Shown: positions 1 to 6,036, numbered from the stretch's first letter. The stretch: 6,216 nt of DNA from Treponema sp. UBA6988 (GCA_002448445.1 DJYC01000093.1:1-6216), one strand, 5' to 3'. Numbers and translations: made by a program. The notes: generated from the letters alone by a model not told the origin.

Positions 1-356
1 ATGCCGAACCTGCCCTGACCTATATACGAAATCTTTTCTCCCTCGCCAAGCTTTTCCCGTCCGCCAAGAATCTCCAGCGCACAGTCAAAGTGTATAGGGC
101 TTCCATTGTCTATTGCAAGGGCTGATGCCATGTCCGTTATAACTTCTCCGCAGTGGGCGCACAAGGGCCTGTTTTCGCTCTTAAATACGCGTATTGCCTC
201 TTCGTCCTGTCTTATCTGTTCACTCGTTACGGCCTTTGGGGGAACAAAATGCTTTTTCTGCTGTCCTGAATTTCCTGCGTAGGATCCGTTTTCGTTGCGG
301 GAACTATTCTTCCAGTTGTTGCCCCGGTGTTTTGAATGCCTGTCTCTGTTTCTCAT
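1..356 (-). CDS. Unrecognised protein with CxxC...HxxC putative zinc site (3' end off window)
   Basis: An open frame runs from an ATG at 356 to the left edge, giving 118 complete codons with no stop. Residues 1-36 are hydrophilic and rich in Arg, Lys, Asn, Ser and Gln, so that stretch is probably disordered and could touch nucleic acid. A short segment (FVPPKAVTSEQIRQDEE, 37-53) leads to C66-x2-C69, then H89-x2-C92 inside PIHFDCALEILGG, and then a Gly-rich stretch ending YIGQGRFG. The CxxC and HxxC pairs are spaced like a small zinc-binding knuckle. I do not recognise the family and assign no function. No signal peptide or membrane segment is visible. No Shine-Dalgarno precedes the ATG, and the promoter lies directly upstream. 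An in-frame TTG at 392-390 would add 12 residues but falls inside the promoter -35 element. The gene is alone at this edge; what follows it is not seen. Confidence 0.8.
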   Translation of the reverse strand, partial: MRNRDRHSKHRGNNWKNSSRNENGSYAGNSGQQKKHFVPPKAVTSEQIRQDEEAIRVFKSENRPLCAHCGEVITDMASALAIDNGSPIHFDCALEILGGREKLGEGEKISYIGQGRFG

Positions 357-363
357 AGCAAAT

Positions 364-392
364 ATTTTATTCCAAAAACTATTATTTTTCAA
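364..392 (-). promoter_or_regulatory. Sigma70-type promoter for the gene starting at 356
   Basis: On the minus strand TTGAAA (392-387) and TAAAAT (369-364) are separated by exactly 17 bases, each matching the sigma70 consensus at 5 of 6 positions. The expected transcription start is about 357, at or within a base or two of the ATG at 356. The transcript would therefore be leaderless or nearly so, which fits the lack of a Shine-Dalgarno. The surrounding 357-400 is AT-rich (10 G/C in 44 bases). Confidence 0.6.
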
Positions 393-402
393 TAGAAGCC
401 TA

Positions 403-496
403 CGCCCGATTGGAGTGGCGGCGAAGCCGTTCCCGGAAGGGAATGGAGCGCATAAGGCGCGGAACCACGGAAAGCGGGTGACGCAAGGCACGGGCG
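403..496. repeat. GC-rich multi-hairpin element, possible structured RNA or dispersed repeat
   Basis: This stretch has 64 G/C of 94 bases, against 10 of 44 in the flank at 357-400. An outer stem pairs CGCCCG (403-408) with CGGGCG (491-496). Inside it, CCGTTCCC (427-434) pairs with GGGAATGG (439-446) around a GGAA tetraloop, giving eight pairs with one G-U. GCGC (448-451) pairs with GCGC (457-460). CGGC (419-422) can pair with GCCG (426-429) around GAA, competing with the tetraloop stem. The GNRA-type loop and the G-U pair exist only in a plus-strand transcript, which favours plus as the RNA strand. I see no convincing plus-strand promoter or T-tract. It could be a noncoding RNA, a REP-like dispersed repeat, or a structure at the 3' end of the cyclase mRNA. 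I cannot name a known family. Confidence 0.5.
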
Positions 497-564
497 GTCG
501 AATTAGCCAAAGAATAAAATGGTAGAGCTGTTAGAGTTACCGTCCTAAAAAGTAGCTTCCATCA

Positions 565-2139
565 TTAGAGAAGGTAGGTCTTCATCTGCCCCTTGCCCTT
601 TACTTCAACATCCACCTCTTCCCCGTAGCTAAAGGTATCCTTTGTATGCAGGTAGGTTGCCTCGCTCACGTGTATCTTCATAGGAAAGCCAGTGCTTTCC
701 ATTCGGCTTGCGACGTTCACCGTGTCTCCCCAGATGTCGTAGATGAACTTGGTCTTTCCTATTACGCCCGCCACAAGGTTCCCCGAATTGATTCCTATCC
801 GTATTTGCAGGCTTGTCTTGAACCTTCTGTTAAAGGCTTCCACATCGGAAATAAGCCCCCTGGCAAACTTTACCATGCGCACCGCCTCGTTGCCGGAAGG
901 GGTTTCCGTAAGCCCGCAGGCTGCCATGTAGGCATCTCCAATCGTCTTGATTTTTTCTATTCCCTCGAGCTTTGCCCTCTCGTCAAACCTGGACACCAGC
1001 AGGTTCAGCATGGCAACAACGTTCTTTGCGGTCATCTTGCCGCTCATCTTCGTAAAGCCAACTATGTCTGTAAAAAGCACCGTAACGTCGGGATAGTTCT
1101 TTGCTATGGTCCGGTCGGGATGCTCCGTAAGCTCGTAGGCTATGTCCTTGGGAAGTATGTTCAGAAGGAGGTTCTCGGCCTTTTGGTTTGCAAGGCGCAG
1201 TTCCTTTGTGCGCTCTTCCACCTTTTTCTCCAGTTCCTCATTGTACTTTTTCATCATCAGCAGCCTTTCCTGCTGCATGTGGTTTATGTGCATGATGTTC
1301 CGCACAGTGTTCTCCGTCATATTGGAGAATGATATGTAAAGGTTCTCCACCTCGTCTCCCGTGCGCACATCCAGGCTCTTGATTTTCGTAACGCACTGGC
1401 TCATCCCGTCAAGGTTTCCGTTCTGCTTCATAAAGGAAATCGCATGGTGGGAAATTCTGTTTATGGGGTTCACAAGGAACTTGGTGGAAATCCACAGGCC
1501 TATTCCAACTATAAGTATGGCAATCAAAAACGAAAGGATTATCGTCCTCAGGAGGAAGGTTAGCCTGTAGGTGCGCAAGAGGTTCATGGATATGTCCACT
1601 CCCACGTAGCAGGCACACTCCCCCTTCGAATTGAAGACCGGATGGTAATATGTAAGCAGCCAGCCGTACTGGTCATTGGACTCAAGCGGCTCAATCTCAT
1701 TTCCTTCAAGCAAGTCCGGCACATAGGGAAGGAAAGTCGGGTCAAATTCTATAAGGTCGTCAACGCCGTAGTCAGAGTTTTCGCTATCGGTGTCAAAAAT
1801 TACGTGGCAGCCATCCTCCCTTATCTGGTAGGCATAAAGGTACTCAATGTCTGGAATATTTTGGTGCAGGCTCTTGAGCCTTTCAAAAGTCTCCGCATAA
1901 CCGGGGACGGTTTTTCCATCTTTTTTGTAGGCCTCTATGCTGTCCGCGTCAATTGCCTGGGATGCAAGCATTGCAACGCCCTTTGCAATCTTTAGGTGAG
2001 AAGCGCGGGTGTGCACGGTAAAAAGCCCCAGCGCCACGAAGGAGATGGCAGACGCTATGAGCAGCGCAGCCAGTACAAGCAAAAAGGAAATCCTTACTCT
2101 TAAAGAATGAATGCCCTTTGTATTTATCGCCTTATCCAT
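565..2139 (-). CDS. Membrane-bound class III adenylate cyclase with extracytoplasmic sensor and HAMP
   Basis: This 524-residue protein converts ATP to cAMP at the inner face of the membrane. Membrane segments lie at about 17-42 and 193-217. The loop between them (43-192, including GWLLTYYHPVF and YVGVDIS) looks like a PDC/Cache-type ligand sensor. A HAMP-like linker (about 218-283, P225, DEVENL 262-267) leads to a coiled coil (284-322) and a cyclase transducer-like LLLNILP (324-330). The catalytic domain is 350-524. The residues expected for activity are all present: metal-binding D358 and D402, adenine-selecting K398 and D468, and transition-state N475 and R479. A guanylate cyclase would not be expected to have the K/D pair. 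The ATG at 2139 is chosen because AGAGGAAG lies six bases upstream and a promoter is found at 2180-2208. The gene appears monocistronic and is divergent from the gene at 2294. The ligand is unknown. A large plus-strand ORF inside it is a shadow. Confidence 0.93.
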   Translation of the reverse strand: MDKAINTKGIHSLRVRISFLLVLAALLIASAISFVALGLFTVHTRASHLKIAKGVAMLASQAIDADSIEAYKKDGKTVPGYAETFERLKSLHQNIPDIEYLYAYQIREDGCHVIFDTDSENSDYGVDDLIEFDPTFLPYVPDLLEGNEIEPLESNDQYGWLLTYYHPVFNSKGECACYVGVDISMNLLRTYRLTFLLRTIILSFLIAILIVGIGLWISTKFLVNPINRISHHAISFMKQNGNLDGMSQCVTKIKSLDVRTGDEVENLYISFSNMTENTVRNIMHINHMQQERLLMMKKYNEELEKKVEERTKELRLANQKAENLLLNILPKDIAYELTEHPDRTIAKNYPDVTVLFTDIVGFTKMSGKMTAKNVVAMLNLLVSRFDERAKLEGIEKIKTIGDAYMAACGLTETPSGNEAVRMVKFARGLISDVEAFNRRFKTSLQIRIGINSGNLVAGVIGKTKFIYDIWGDTVNVASRMESTGFPMKIHVSEATYLHTKDTFSYGEEVDVEVKGKGQMKTYLL

Positions 2140-2179
2140 TTTAAACTTCCTCTTGCCTGCCCACCTTGCAGACTTGCAT

Positions 2180-2208
2180 ATTATACCACACTTTCCTTTC
2201 TTTGTAAC
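2180..2208 (-). promoter_or_regulatory. Promoter of the adenylate cyclase gene
   Basis: On the minus strand GTTACA (2208-2203; 4 of 6 matches to TTGACA) and a perfect TATAAT (2185-2180) are 17 bases apart. The expected transcription start is near 2173, giving a leader of about 34 bases that contains the Shine-Dalgarno AGAGGAAG. It stands back to back with the plus-strand promoter at 2227-2255, with 18 bases between the two -35 elements. Confidence 0.65.
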
Positions 2209-2216
2209 GATTTTTC

Positions 2217-2232
2217 TGTCATGGCAATGACA
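2217..2232. promoter_or_regulatory. Palindrome TGTCA-N6-TGACA between divergent promoters, possible operator
   Basis: TGTCATGGCAATGACA is a perfect inverted repeat with 6-bp arms and a 4-base centre, or 5-6-5 when read with CRP/FNR-family spacing. The arms differ from the E. coli CRP half-site TGTGA at one base. It overlaps the -35 of the plus-strand promoter and is centred about 52 bases upstream of the predicted cyclase start. One protein bound here could affect both genes. Binding by a cAMP receptor protein is inference; no regulator gene is in the window. Confidence 0.4.
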
Positions 2233-2255
2233 AATCTTAAAATATATTGTATAAT
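2227..2255 (+). promoter_or_regulatory. Strong sigma70-type promoter for the exported protein gene
   Basis: ATGACA (2227-2232; 5 of 6 matches) and a perfect TATAAT (2250-2255) are separated by 17 bases. Transcription is expected to begin near 2262, giving a leader of about 32 bases before the ATG at 2294. This rules against the GTG at 2261 as start, because it would lie at or before the first transcribed base. Confidence 0.75.
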
Positions 2256-2293
2256 CAACAGTGGGATGGTTCTTCTTGAACCGAGGGGATTAT

Positions 2294-3034
2294 ATGAAAA
2301 AACTCATTCTTGCTCTTGGCATGGCCTTGCTTTCGGTTTTTGCATCGCCAGCTTTTTCTTCTGACTTTCTTTCATGCTTTAATTCTTCCAAATTCACAAA
2401 GGAGCAGATTCAAGACCTAAAGGCAGGAAGGGTCGTAATAAGGAATTTAAAATCCCCGGGAGAAAGCGGCCTAAAGACTAGCAACATATATGCAAACAAA
2501 TTCCTCGAAGAACTAAAGGCAACTTCCCCCACCCACTTTGCCGAGATAATGCAGGTGAGGCCCTACAAGGGGAACGAAAACCTTATTGCCCAGCTTGTAA
2601 GCCTTGTCACGGACATAAAGAGCTACAGGCAAATCCCTTATTATACGGAACGCCACGGGGCCTGGGCCGCCATGTTCACAAAGGCGGAGGTTGTATCCAT
2701 CTCGCGCGGAAATTTGACCAGCATATACAATGCAGTATTCAGAATGCCGCCCTTTGCAGAATTTGATGCCCAAGTCTCCACGACGCAGATTGGCGACACC
2801 CTATACTTTGCAACCAAGAACAAGGGAAAAATCGAGTATAAAATCTTTGATGCCGTAAAGCCTGAAAAAATGGAATGCGGGCTTGTGCTTTTTAGGGAAG
2901 GAGACTACTGGATTCTCTATGGGGCAGGAGCCGTAAAGACAAATGGCTCCCCCTTCGTAAAAAAGCGCGTAAACAGGGCCTTTGTAAACCGCATAAAGGA
3001 CTTTAGCATGTATTTCATAAAAAAACTGAACTAG
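2294..3034 (+). CDS. Exported protein of unknown function, 246 residues
   Basis: The start is the ATG at 2294, preceded by GAGGGG with good spacing and downstream of a strong promoter; the frame is also open to a GTG at 2261, which is rejected. Residues 1-23 (MKKLILALGMALLSVFASPA then FSS) form a classical signal peptide: two lysines, a hydrophobic core and a small-residue cleavage area. The protein is therefore secreted to the periplasm or outer membrane. The mature part of about 223 residues is mixed alpha/beta with many Lys/Arg and no further membrane segment. It ends in a basic helix-like stretch (VKKRVNRAFVNRIKDFSMYF). The pattern loosely recalls spirochaete periplasmic proteins with a START/SRPBCC-like fold (possibly DUF6675), but I cannot confirm this from sequence. 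C28 follows SDFLS; an Asp at -4 and its distance from the hydrophobic core make lipidation unlikely. It converges on the small ORF at 3055 with a 20-base gap. Confidence 0.88.
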   Translation: MKKLILALGMALLSVFASPAFSSDFLSCFNSSKFTKEQIQDLKAGRVVIRNLKSPGESGLKTSNIYANKFLEELKATSPTHFAEIMQVRPYKGNENLIAQLVSLVTDIKSYRQIPYYTERHGAWAAMFTKAEVVSISRGNLTSIYNAVFRMPPFAEFDAQVSTTQIGDTLYFATKNKGKIEYKIFDAVKPEKMECGLVLFREGDYWILYGAGAVKTNGSPFVKKRVNRAFVNRIKDFSMYFIKKLN

Positions 3035-3054
3035 ATGTAGTGAAATGGCAGGAT

Positions 3055-3315
3055 TCAGCTTGCCAGGGCAGATGCCTCTAGCTCCCGCTTGTTTTTTATC
3101 CTGAGCGTCAGTTCGCGGTTCACTATTTTTGTAAGCAAATCATGCTCGTCTTTAGTATTGGAATTCTTGTAGCACAAATCTTTTAGCAAGTCAAATTCCT
3201 CATCAGAAAGCGATTCCTGGCCATCCCAAAAGAAGCGCCATGTAGCGGCAGAGTCCAATGCTTTGTAGGTTTCAACATTATCAACGCAAAGATCCATCGC
3301 TTCATCTTCGTACAT
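3055..3315 (-). CDS. Small acidic hypothetical protein, 86 residues
   Basis: The ATG at 3315 is preceded by GGGGG six bases upstream, a Shine-Dalgarno like those of its neighbours. The frame is also open to a TTG at 3357, which would give 100 residues, but that start has no comparable ribosome site. The product is soluble. It begins with an acidic segment (MYEDEAMDLCVDNVE), has an aromatic patch WRFFWDG near residues 26-32, then SLSDEEFDLLKDLCY, which is likely helical, and ends with a charged helix (NRELTLRIKNKRELEASA). I recognise no domain. It lies downstream of cheY on the same strand but beyond the predicted terminator, so it is probably not part of the chemotaxis operon. No clear promoter is seen. 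It is probably real because of the ribosome site and protein-like composition. Confidence 0.6.
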   Translation of the reverse strand: MYEDEAMDLCVDNVETYKALDSAATWRFFWDGQESLSDEEFDLLKDLCYKNSNTKDEHDLLTKIVNRELTLRIKNKRELEASALAS

Positions 3316-3457
3316 ACAAATCCCCCACTCGTACCGAAAACTATGCAGACTAGGCAACCGACAAAATCAAGGGAAAACCTAGTAGCAAAAGCACTTAGGA
3401 ATCCCATGCAAATTATCGGAAAAAATAAAACTGGTTAAAATAGAATAATACACCTGT

Positions 3458-3489
3458 AAAAAACCCACTCTTTTTTACAAGGCAAGAGT
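3458..3489 (-). terminator. Weak second terminator-like hairpin after cheY
   Basis: On the minus strand ACTCTT (3489-3484) can pair with AAGAGT (3472-3467) around an 11-base loop, followed by GGG and six T residues (3463-3458). The stem is short and AT-rich, so it would be inefficient alone. It lies about 20 bases beyond the stronger terminator and may act as a backup. Confidence 0.28.
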
Positions 3490-3508
3490 ATAATGAGTAA
3501 ACTAACTT

Positions 3509-3566
3509 AAAAAATGAAAATAAAAGTCCACAGATTCAACAGAATTACCTGTATGTCATCTGTGGA
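3509..3566 (-). terminator. Rho-independent terminator of the che operon
   Basis: On the minus strand TCCACAGAT (3566-3558) pairs perfectly with ATCTGTGGA (3535-3527), a 9-bp stem. The loop itself holds a second small stem, ACAG with CTGT. The structure is followed by a T-rich run (3525-3509) with tracts of four, four and six T. It begins about 18 bases after the cheY stop, so cheY is the last gene of the operon. Confidence 0.7.
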
Positions 3567-3584
3567 ATAAGCCATCAATAAAGC

Positions 3585-4019
3585 CTATTTGAGAGCAGAG
3601 CTGATTCTTTCAAGAACCTTCTTGCGGTCCAAAGGCTTTACGATATAGTTCTTTGCGCCGGCAAGAAGTGACTTCTTAACAAGTTCTTCCTTACCAAGTG
3701 CGCTGACCATAACGACACGGGCGTTCTTGTCAAAAGCAACAATCTGCTCAAGTGCCGTAATACCGTCCATGCGTGGCATTGTGATGTCCATCGTTACCAA
3801 GTCAACATTCGGGCAAAGTTCCTTATATTTATCAACACCTTCTTTACCATCCTGAGCTGTAGCAACAATTTCGTAGCCATCGCTGCTCAAGATTTGAGTC
3901 AACTGCTTTGCAACGAACATTGAATCGTCAACGACCAAAACACGGAATTTGCTTCCGTCGGCTTTTACACCCTCTGGCGGACGATCATTTATCTGCGCAA
4001 AATCATCTTTTGTTTTCAT
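3585..4019 (-). CDS. cheY: Chemotaxis response regulator CheY
   Basis: This 144-residue single-domain receiver takes phosphate from CheA and, when phosphorylated, acts on the flagellar motor switch. The receiver spans about 25-144 with the acidic pair D31-D32, phospho-acceptor D78 (VTMDITMPRMDG), switch S106 (VMVSALG), Y125 and K128 (YIVKP). All residues needed for phosphorylation are present, and there is no output domain. About 24 extra residues precede the receiver (MKTKDDFAQINDRPPEGVKA onward), longer than enteric CheY; I believe spirochaete CheY proteins often have such an extension. The ATG at 4019 is supported by AAGGAG, which overlaps the cheX stop (TAAGGAG) nine bases upstream. The gap to cheX is 13 bases, so the two are probably translationally coupled. 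A terminator follows. Confidence 0.96.
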   Translation of the reverse strand: MKTKDDFAQINDRPPEGVKADGSKFRVLVVDDSMFVAKQLTQILSSDGYEIVATAQDGKEGVDKYKELCPNVDLVTMDITMPRMDGITALEQIVAFDKNARVVMVSALGKEELVKKSLLAGAKNYIVKPLDRKKVLERISSALK

Positions 4020-4032
4020 ACCTTTATGCTCC

Positions 4033-4524
4033 TTATGTACGTTCGCGGATAGCGACGTTGACTTCTATTTTTCCAAATTCAGTAATGAGCGGAACAATCA
4101 GAGCTTCAACATTCTCTTCATCTGCATTGCTACCACCCAATGCTGCAATTTCCATTTTTTCACCAGCAAAAAGAGCCGGAGGGGTAAGGTCAAACTTAAA
4201 ACCAAGCTCGTGGAGTTTTGTAACAGCCTGAGCAGTAATTAAGTTTGCCAACTCGCTGATTGTAGCTTTTGCCAAATCATCAAAGTCCGGAAGCTTTTCA
4301 CCGTTCATACGGGAAGCTATTGCAAGAGCCGTATCATAAGTCATATCAAACAAGACACGGCCTTCAACATCACCGGCAAGACCTACCAGAGCAGCGACAC
4401 CCATTACGGGCATTGCTGTTGACTTAAGATACAAATCGCCACGCTTTACGTCTGCATCACCCAAAACTTCTTTCAGGACCCTGTATGAAGTTTCAACAAA
4501 TGGGTTAATGTACTCTACTCTCAT
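4033..4524 (-). CDS. cheX: CheY-P phosphatase CheX
   Basis: CheX dephosphorylates CheY-P in the cytoplasm and resets the motor signal; in spirochaetes it serves where enterics use CheZ. The 163 residues are the usual family length. The catalytic E-x2-N motif is intact as E91 and N94 in the helix ATISELANLITAQAV (87-101), and the Gly-rich segment GDVEGRVLFDM (51-61) matches the beta sheet of the CheX/CheC/FliY fold. Only one copy of the motif is present, unlike CheC or FliY. The ATG at 4524 is preceded by AGGGGGA about five bases upstream. The gene lies 59 bases after the hybrid cheW and 13 bases before cheY, so phosphatase and substrate are made together. Confidence 0.95.
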   Translation of the reverse strand: MRVEYINPFVETSYRVLKEVLGDADVKRGDLYLKSTAMPVMGVAALVGLAGDVEGRVLFDMTYDTALAIASRMNGEKLPDFDDLAKATISELANLITAQAVTKLHELGFKFDLTPPALFAGEKMEIAALGGSNADEENVEALIVPLITEFGKIEVNVAIRERT

Positions 4525-4560
4525 TAAAATCCCCCTGCAGTTTTATTAACTAACCAGATT

Positions 4561-4586
4561 TATTCTAATATTATATTCTAATATTA
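4561..4586. repeat. Perfect 13-bp tandem repeat across the cheW stop codon
   Basis: TATTCTAATATTA occurs twice in direct succession (4561-4573 and 4574-4586). The second copy includes the stop codon of the cheW hybrid (TAA on the minus strand, 4586-4584). It is a simple tandem duplication in the cheW-cheX spacer. Each copy contains AT-rich -10-like strings, but no matching -35 is seen, so I do not call an internal promoter. Confidence 0.8.
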
Positions 4587-6032
4587 CTTTGAATATAACG
4601 CAATAGAGCCGGACTGTTTTTTATTCCAACCCGGAATTGCTATATTCTCATTTTCACCAACTATTATAACACCATTTCCCTTAACTTTCTCGCCAAAATC
4701 ATCCAAAATTGATTTTTGTGATGCTTCCGGCAGGAAAGAGAACAAATCCCTAGCAAAAACCAAATCAATAGGAGGCAGATTATTTGTATGAACACAGTCA
4801 TGGTATTCAAACATAATCATGTCCTTTATCTCTTTGGTAAAGGTATAGCTTCCGCCAGATGTCTTTGTAACATAAGGCTGGTACCAGTCCGTACTTACCT
4901 CGCTGCTCAGCGTCATAAGCGGAGCATTCGAAACATTGAGCAAGTCAATGTCGTGTGCATAAATACGTATATGTGCATTAGGATAACGTTTTTTTAGCAA
5001 ACATGCAAGTGAGTAGGACTCAAAACCTTTGCCACAGCCAGGATTCCAGACAACAATGTTCTTTGCAGAATTTTCTGGCAGGGCCTTTGCAACTTCGCTG
5101 GCATAGGATTCACTCCACCAGGTGCAGTTGTGCTTAGAATAGAAGGGCTTAAGGAATTCATCCGCATCGCTTTCGTTCTGAAGCTGGGTCTTTCCTTCAC
5201 CCCGCTCCTTTTCCCACTGCTCATAACGGGCTTTTACCCACTCTTCGTTCACAGCGGAAACATAGAACTTCTTAAGATTCTTGAGGGAATCATAGATAAA
5301 ATTCAGGTCAACAGCCTTCTTTTCTTCTTTAGCAGGCTCATCCACCTTCTTCGCGGCAGATTTTTTGCCGGAAGCCTTTGGTTCAGCCTCCGCAAGCCTT
5401 GCTGCCTCTTCCCTTGCGGCAATTTCTGCAGCTGCGGCCTGTCTGTCTTCCATCTGTGCGCGGGCTGTTTCCGCAAGAAGCCTTTCCTCTTCCGGTGTAC
5501 GGAGACCAAAAATCTTGTCTATGTCCAAAAGGACGTAGAGATGCCTCTGGGCTTCCACAACTCCGCTTATGTACTTGATATTTATGTCGCCAAAGAGCGG
5601 ATGGGGCGGCTGTATGGAGGACTTCTGTATGCCTACAACCTTATCAATTACGTCTACGACAACGCCGAAAAACTGTTCCCCGACCTGTACGATGAGCATA
5701 TTTTCAAGAACGTTGGAATCATGCTCAGGAACCTCTATATTAAAGAAAAGCCTAAGGTCAATTATAGGAATAATTTCGCCACGGAGATTGTAAACGCCAA
5801 GAACAAAAGGAAGCGTGTTTGGCACATAGGTAAAATTACCGGCCTTGGCAATTTCCTTTACCTTCATAATGTCTATGGCATAGTCCTTGCCCGCGAGAGA
5901 AAAGCTTACCATCTTATAGTCAACAACGCTGGCATTCTTCTTCTCTTCTTCCAGTTCCTCCTGAGAAAGGCTCTGAACAGCGGCTTCTGTCGTGCTTGCA
6001 AGTATGTTAAGTTTATCTTGTATAGTTCCCAT
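4584..6032 (-). CDS. cheW: CheW - CheR-like hybrid coupling protein
   Basis: This 482-residue protein joins two chemotaxis domains; a stand-alone CheW has about 150-170. Residues 37-177 are a CheW domain (YAIDIMKVKEI, GVYNLRGEIIPIIDLR, ISGVVE) that links CheA to chemoreceptors. Residues 180-241 are an Ala/Glu/Lys-rich linker. From 242 to the end is a CheR-like Rossmann domain: VVWNPGCGKGFESYSLA (327-343) corresponds to the SAM-binding GEEPYS region of CheR, HDID (360-363) to the acidic SAM-ribose loop, and FARDLFSFL (426-434) to RNVLIYF. The FFR motif before the Rossmann fold reads WWS (305-307), losing the Arg that contacts the cofactor, and the first Glu of GEEPYS is Phe337. Methyltransferase activity is therefore doubtful. 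As I recall, hybrids of this kind are described in Treponema denticola and Borrelia. The ATG at 6032 lies four bases after the cheA stop, with GAGGG inside the cheA tail, so translation is probably coupled. Confidence 0.93.
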   Translation of the reverse strand: MGTIQDKLNILASTTEAAVQSLSQEELEEEKKNASVVDYKMVSFSLAGKDYAIDIMKVKEIAKAGNFTYVPNTLPFVLGVYNLRGEIIPIIDLRLFFNIEVPEHDSNVLENMLIVQVGEQFFGVVVDVIDKVVGIQKSSIQPPHPLFGDINIKYISGVVEAQRHLYVLLDIDKIFGLRTPEEERLLAETARAQMEDRQAAAAEIAAREEAARLAEAEPKASGKKSAAKKVDEPAKEEKKAVDLNFIYDSLKNLKKFYVSAVNEEWVKARYEQWEKERGEGKTQLQNESDADEFLKPFYSKHNCTWWSESYASEVAKALPENSAKNIVVWNPGCGKGFESYSLACLLKKRYPNAHIRIYAHDIDLLNVSNAPLMTLSSEVSTDWYQPYVTKTSGGSYTFTKEIKDMIMFEYHDCVHTNNLPPIDLVFARDLFSFLPEASQKSILDDFGEKVKGNGVIIVGENENIAIPGWNKKQSGSIALYSK

Positions 6033-6036
6033 CTGC

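Noticed and set aside
427..446. SRP RNA (4.5S) domain IV, suggested by the C-GGAA-G loop
   Set aside because: The stem is fully paired for eight bases and lacks the internal asymmetric loops required for Ffh binding.
295..525. Plus-strand open frame across the GC-rich element
   Set aside because: It overlaps the start of the left-edge gene on the other strand and reads through the hairpin element; its translation has no protein-like pattern.
646..1332. Plus-strand open frame of 228 codons opposite the cyclase catalytic domain
   Set aside because: The minus strand encodes all six expected cyclase active-site residues; the plus frame is Cys/His-rich low-quality translation typical of a shadow.
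2261..2293. Upstream GTG start for the exported protein
   Set aside because: The predicted transcription start is about 2262, and starting at 2294 gives a clean signal peptide and a well-placed Shine-Dalgarno.
2294..2377. Lipoprotein signal ending at C28 of the exported protein
   Set aside because: The residues before Cys (SDFLS) include an acidic residue and lie outside the hydrophobic core, unlike a lipobox even by relaxed spirochaete rules.
3316..3357. TTG start extending the small ORF to 100 residues
   Set aside because: The ATG at 3315 has the GGGGG ribosome site; the TTG has none.
3406..3438. Tiny plus-strand ORF of 10 codons
   Set aside because: It has no ribosome site or promoter and is too short to support.
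4555..4600. Internal promoter for cheX from a TATAAT string in the tandem repeat
   Set aside because: No acceptable -35 is found at 16-18 bases, and the AT-rich repeat would produce such a string by chance.
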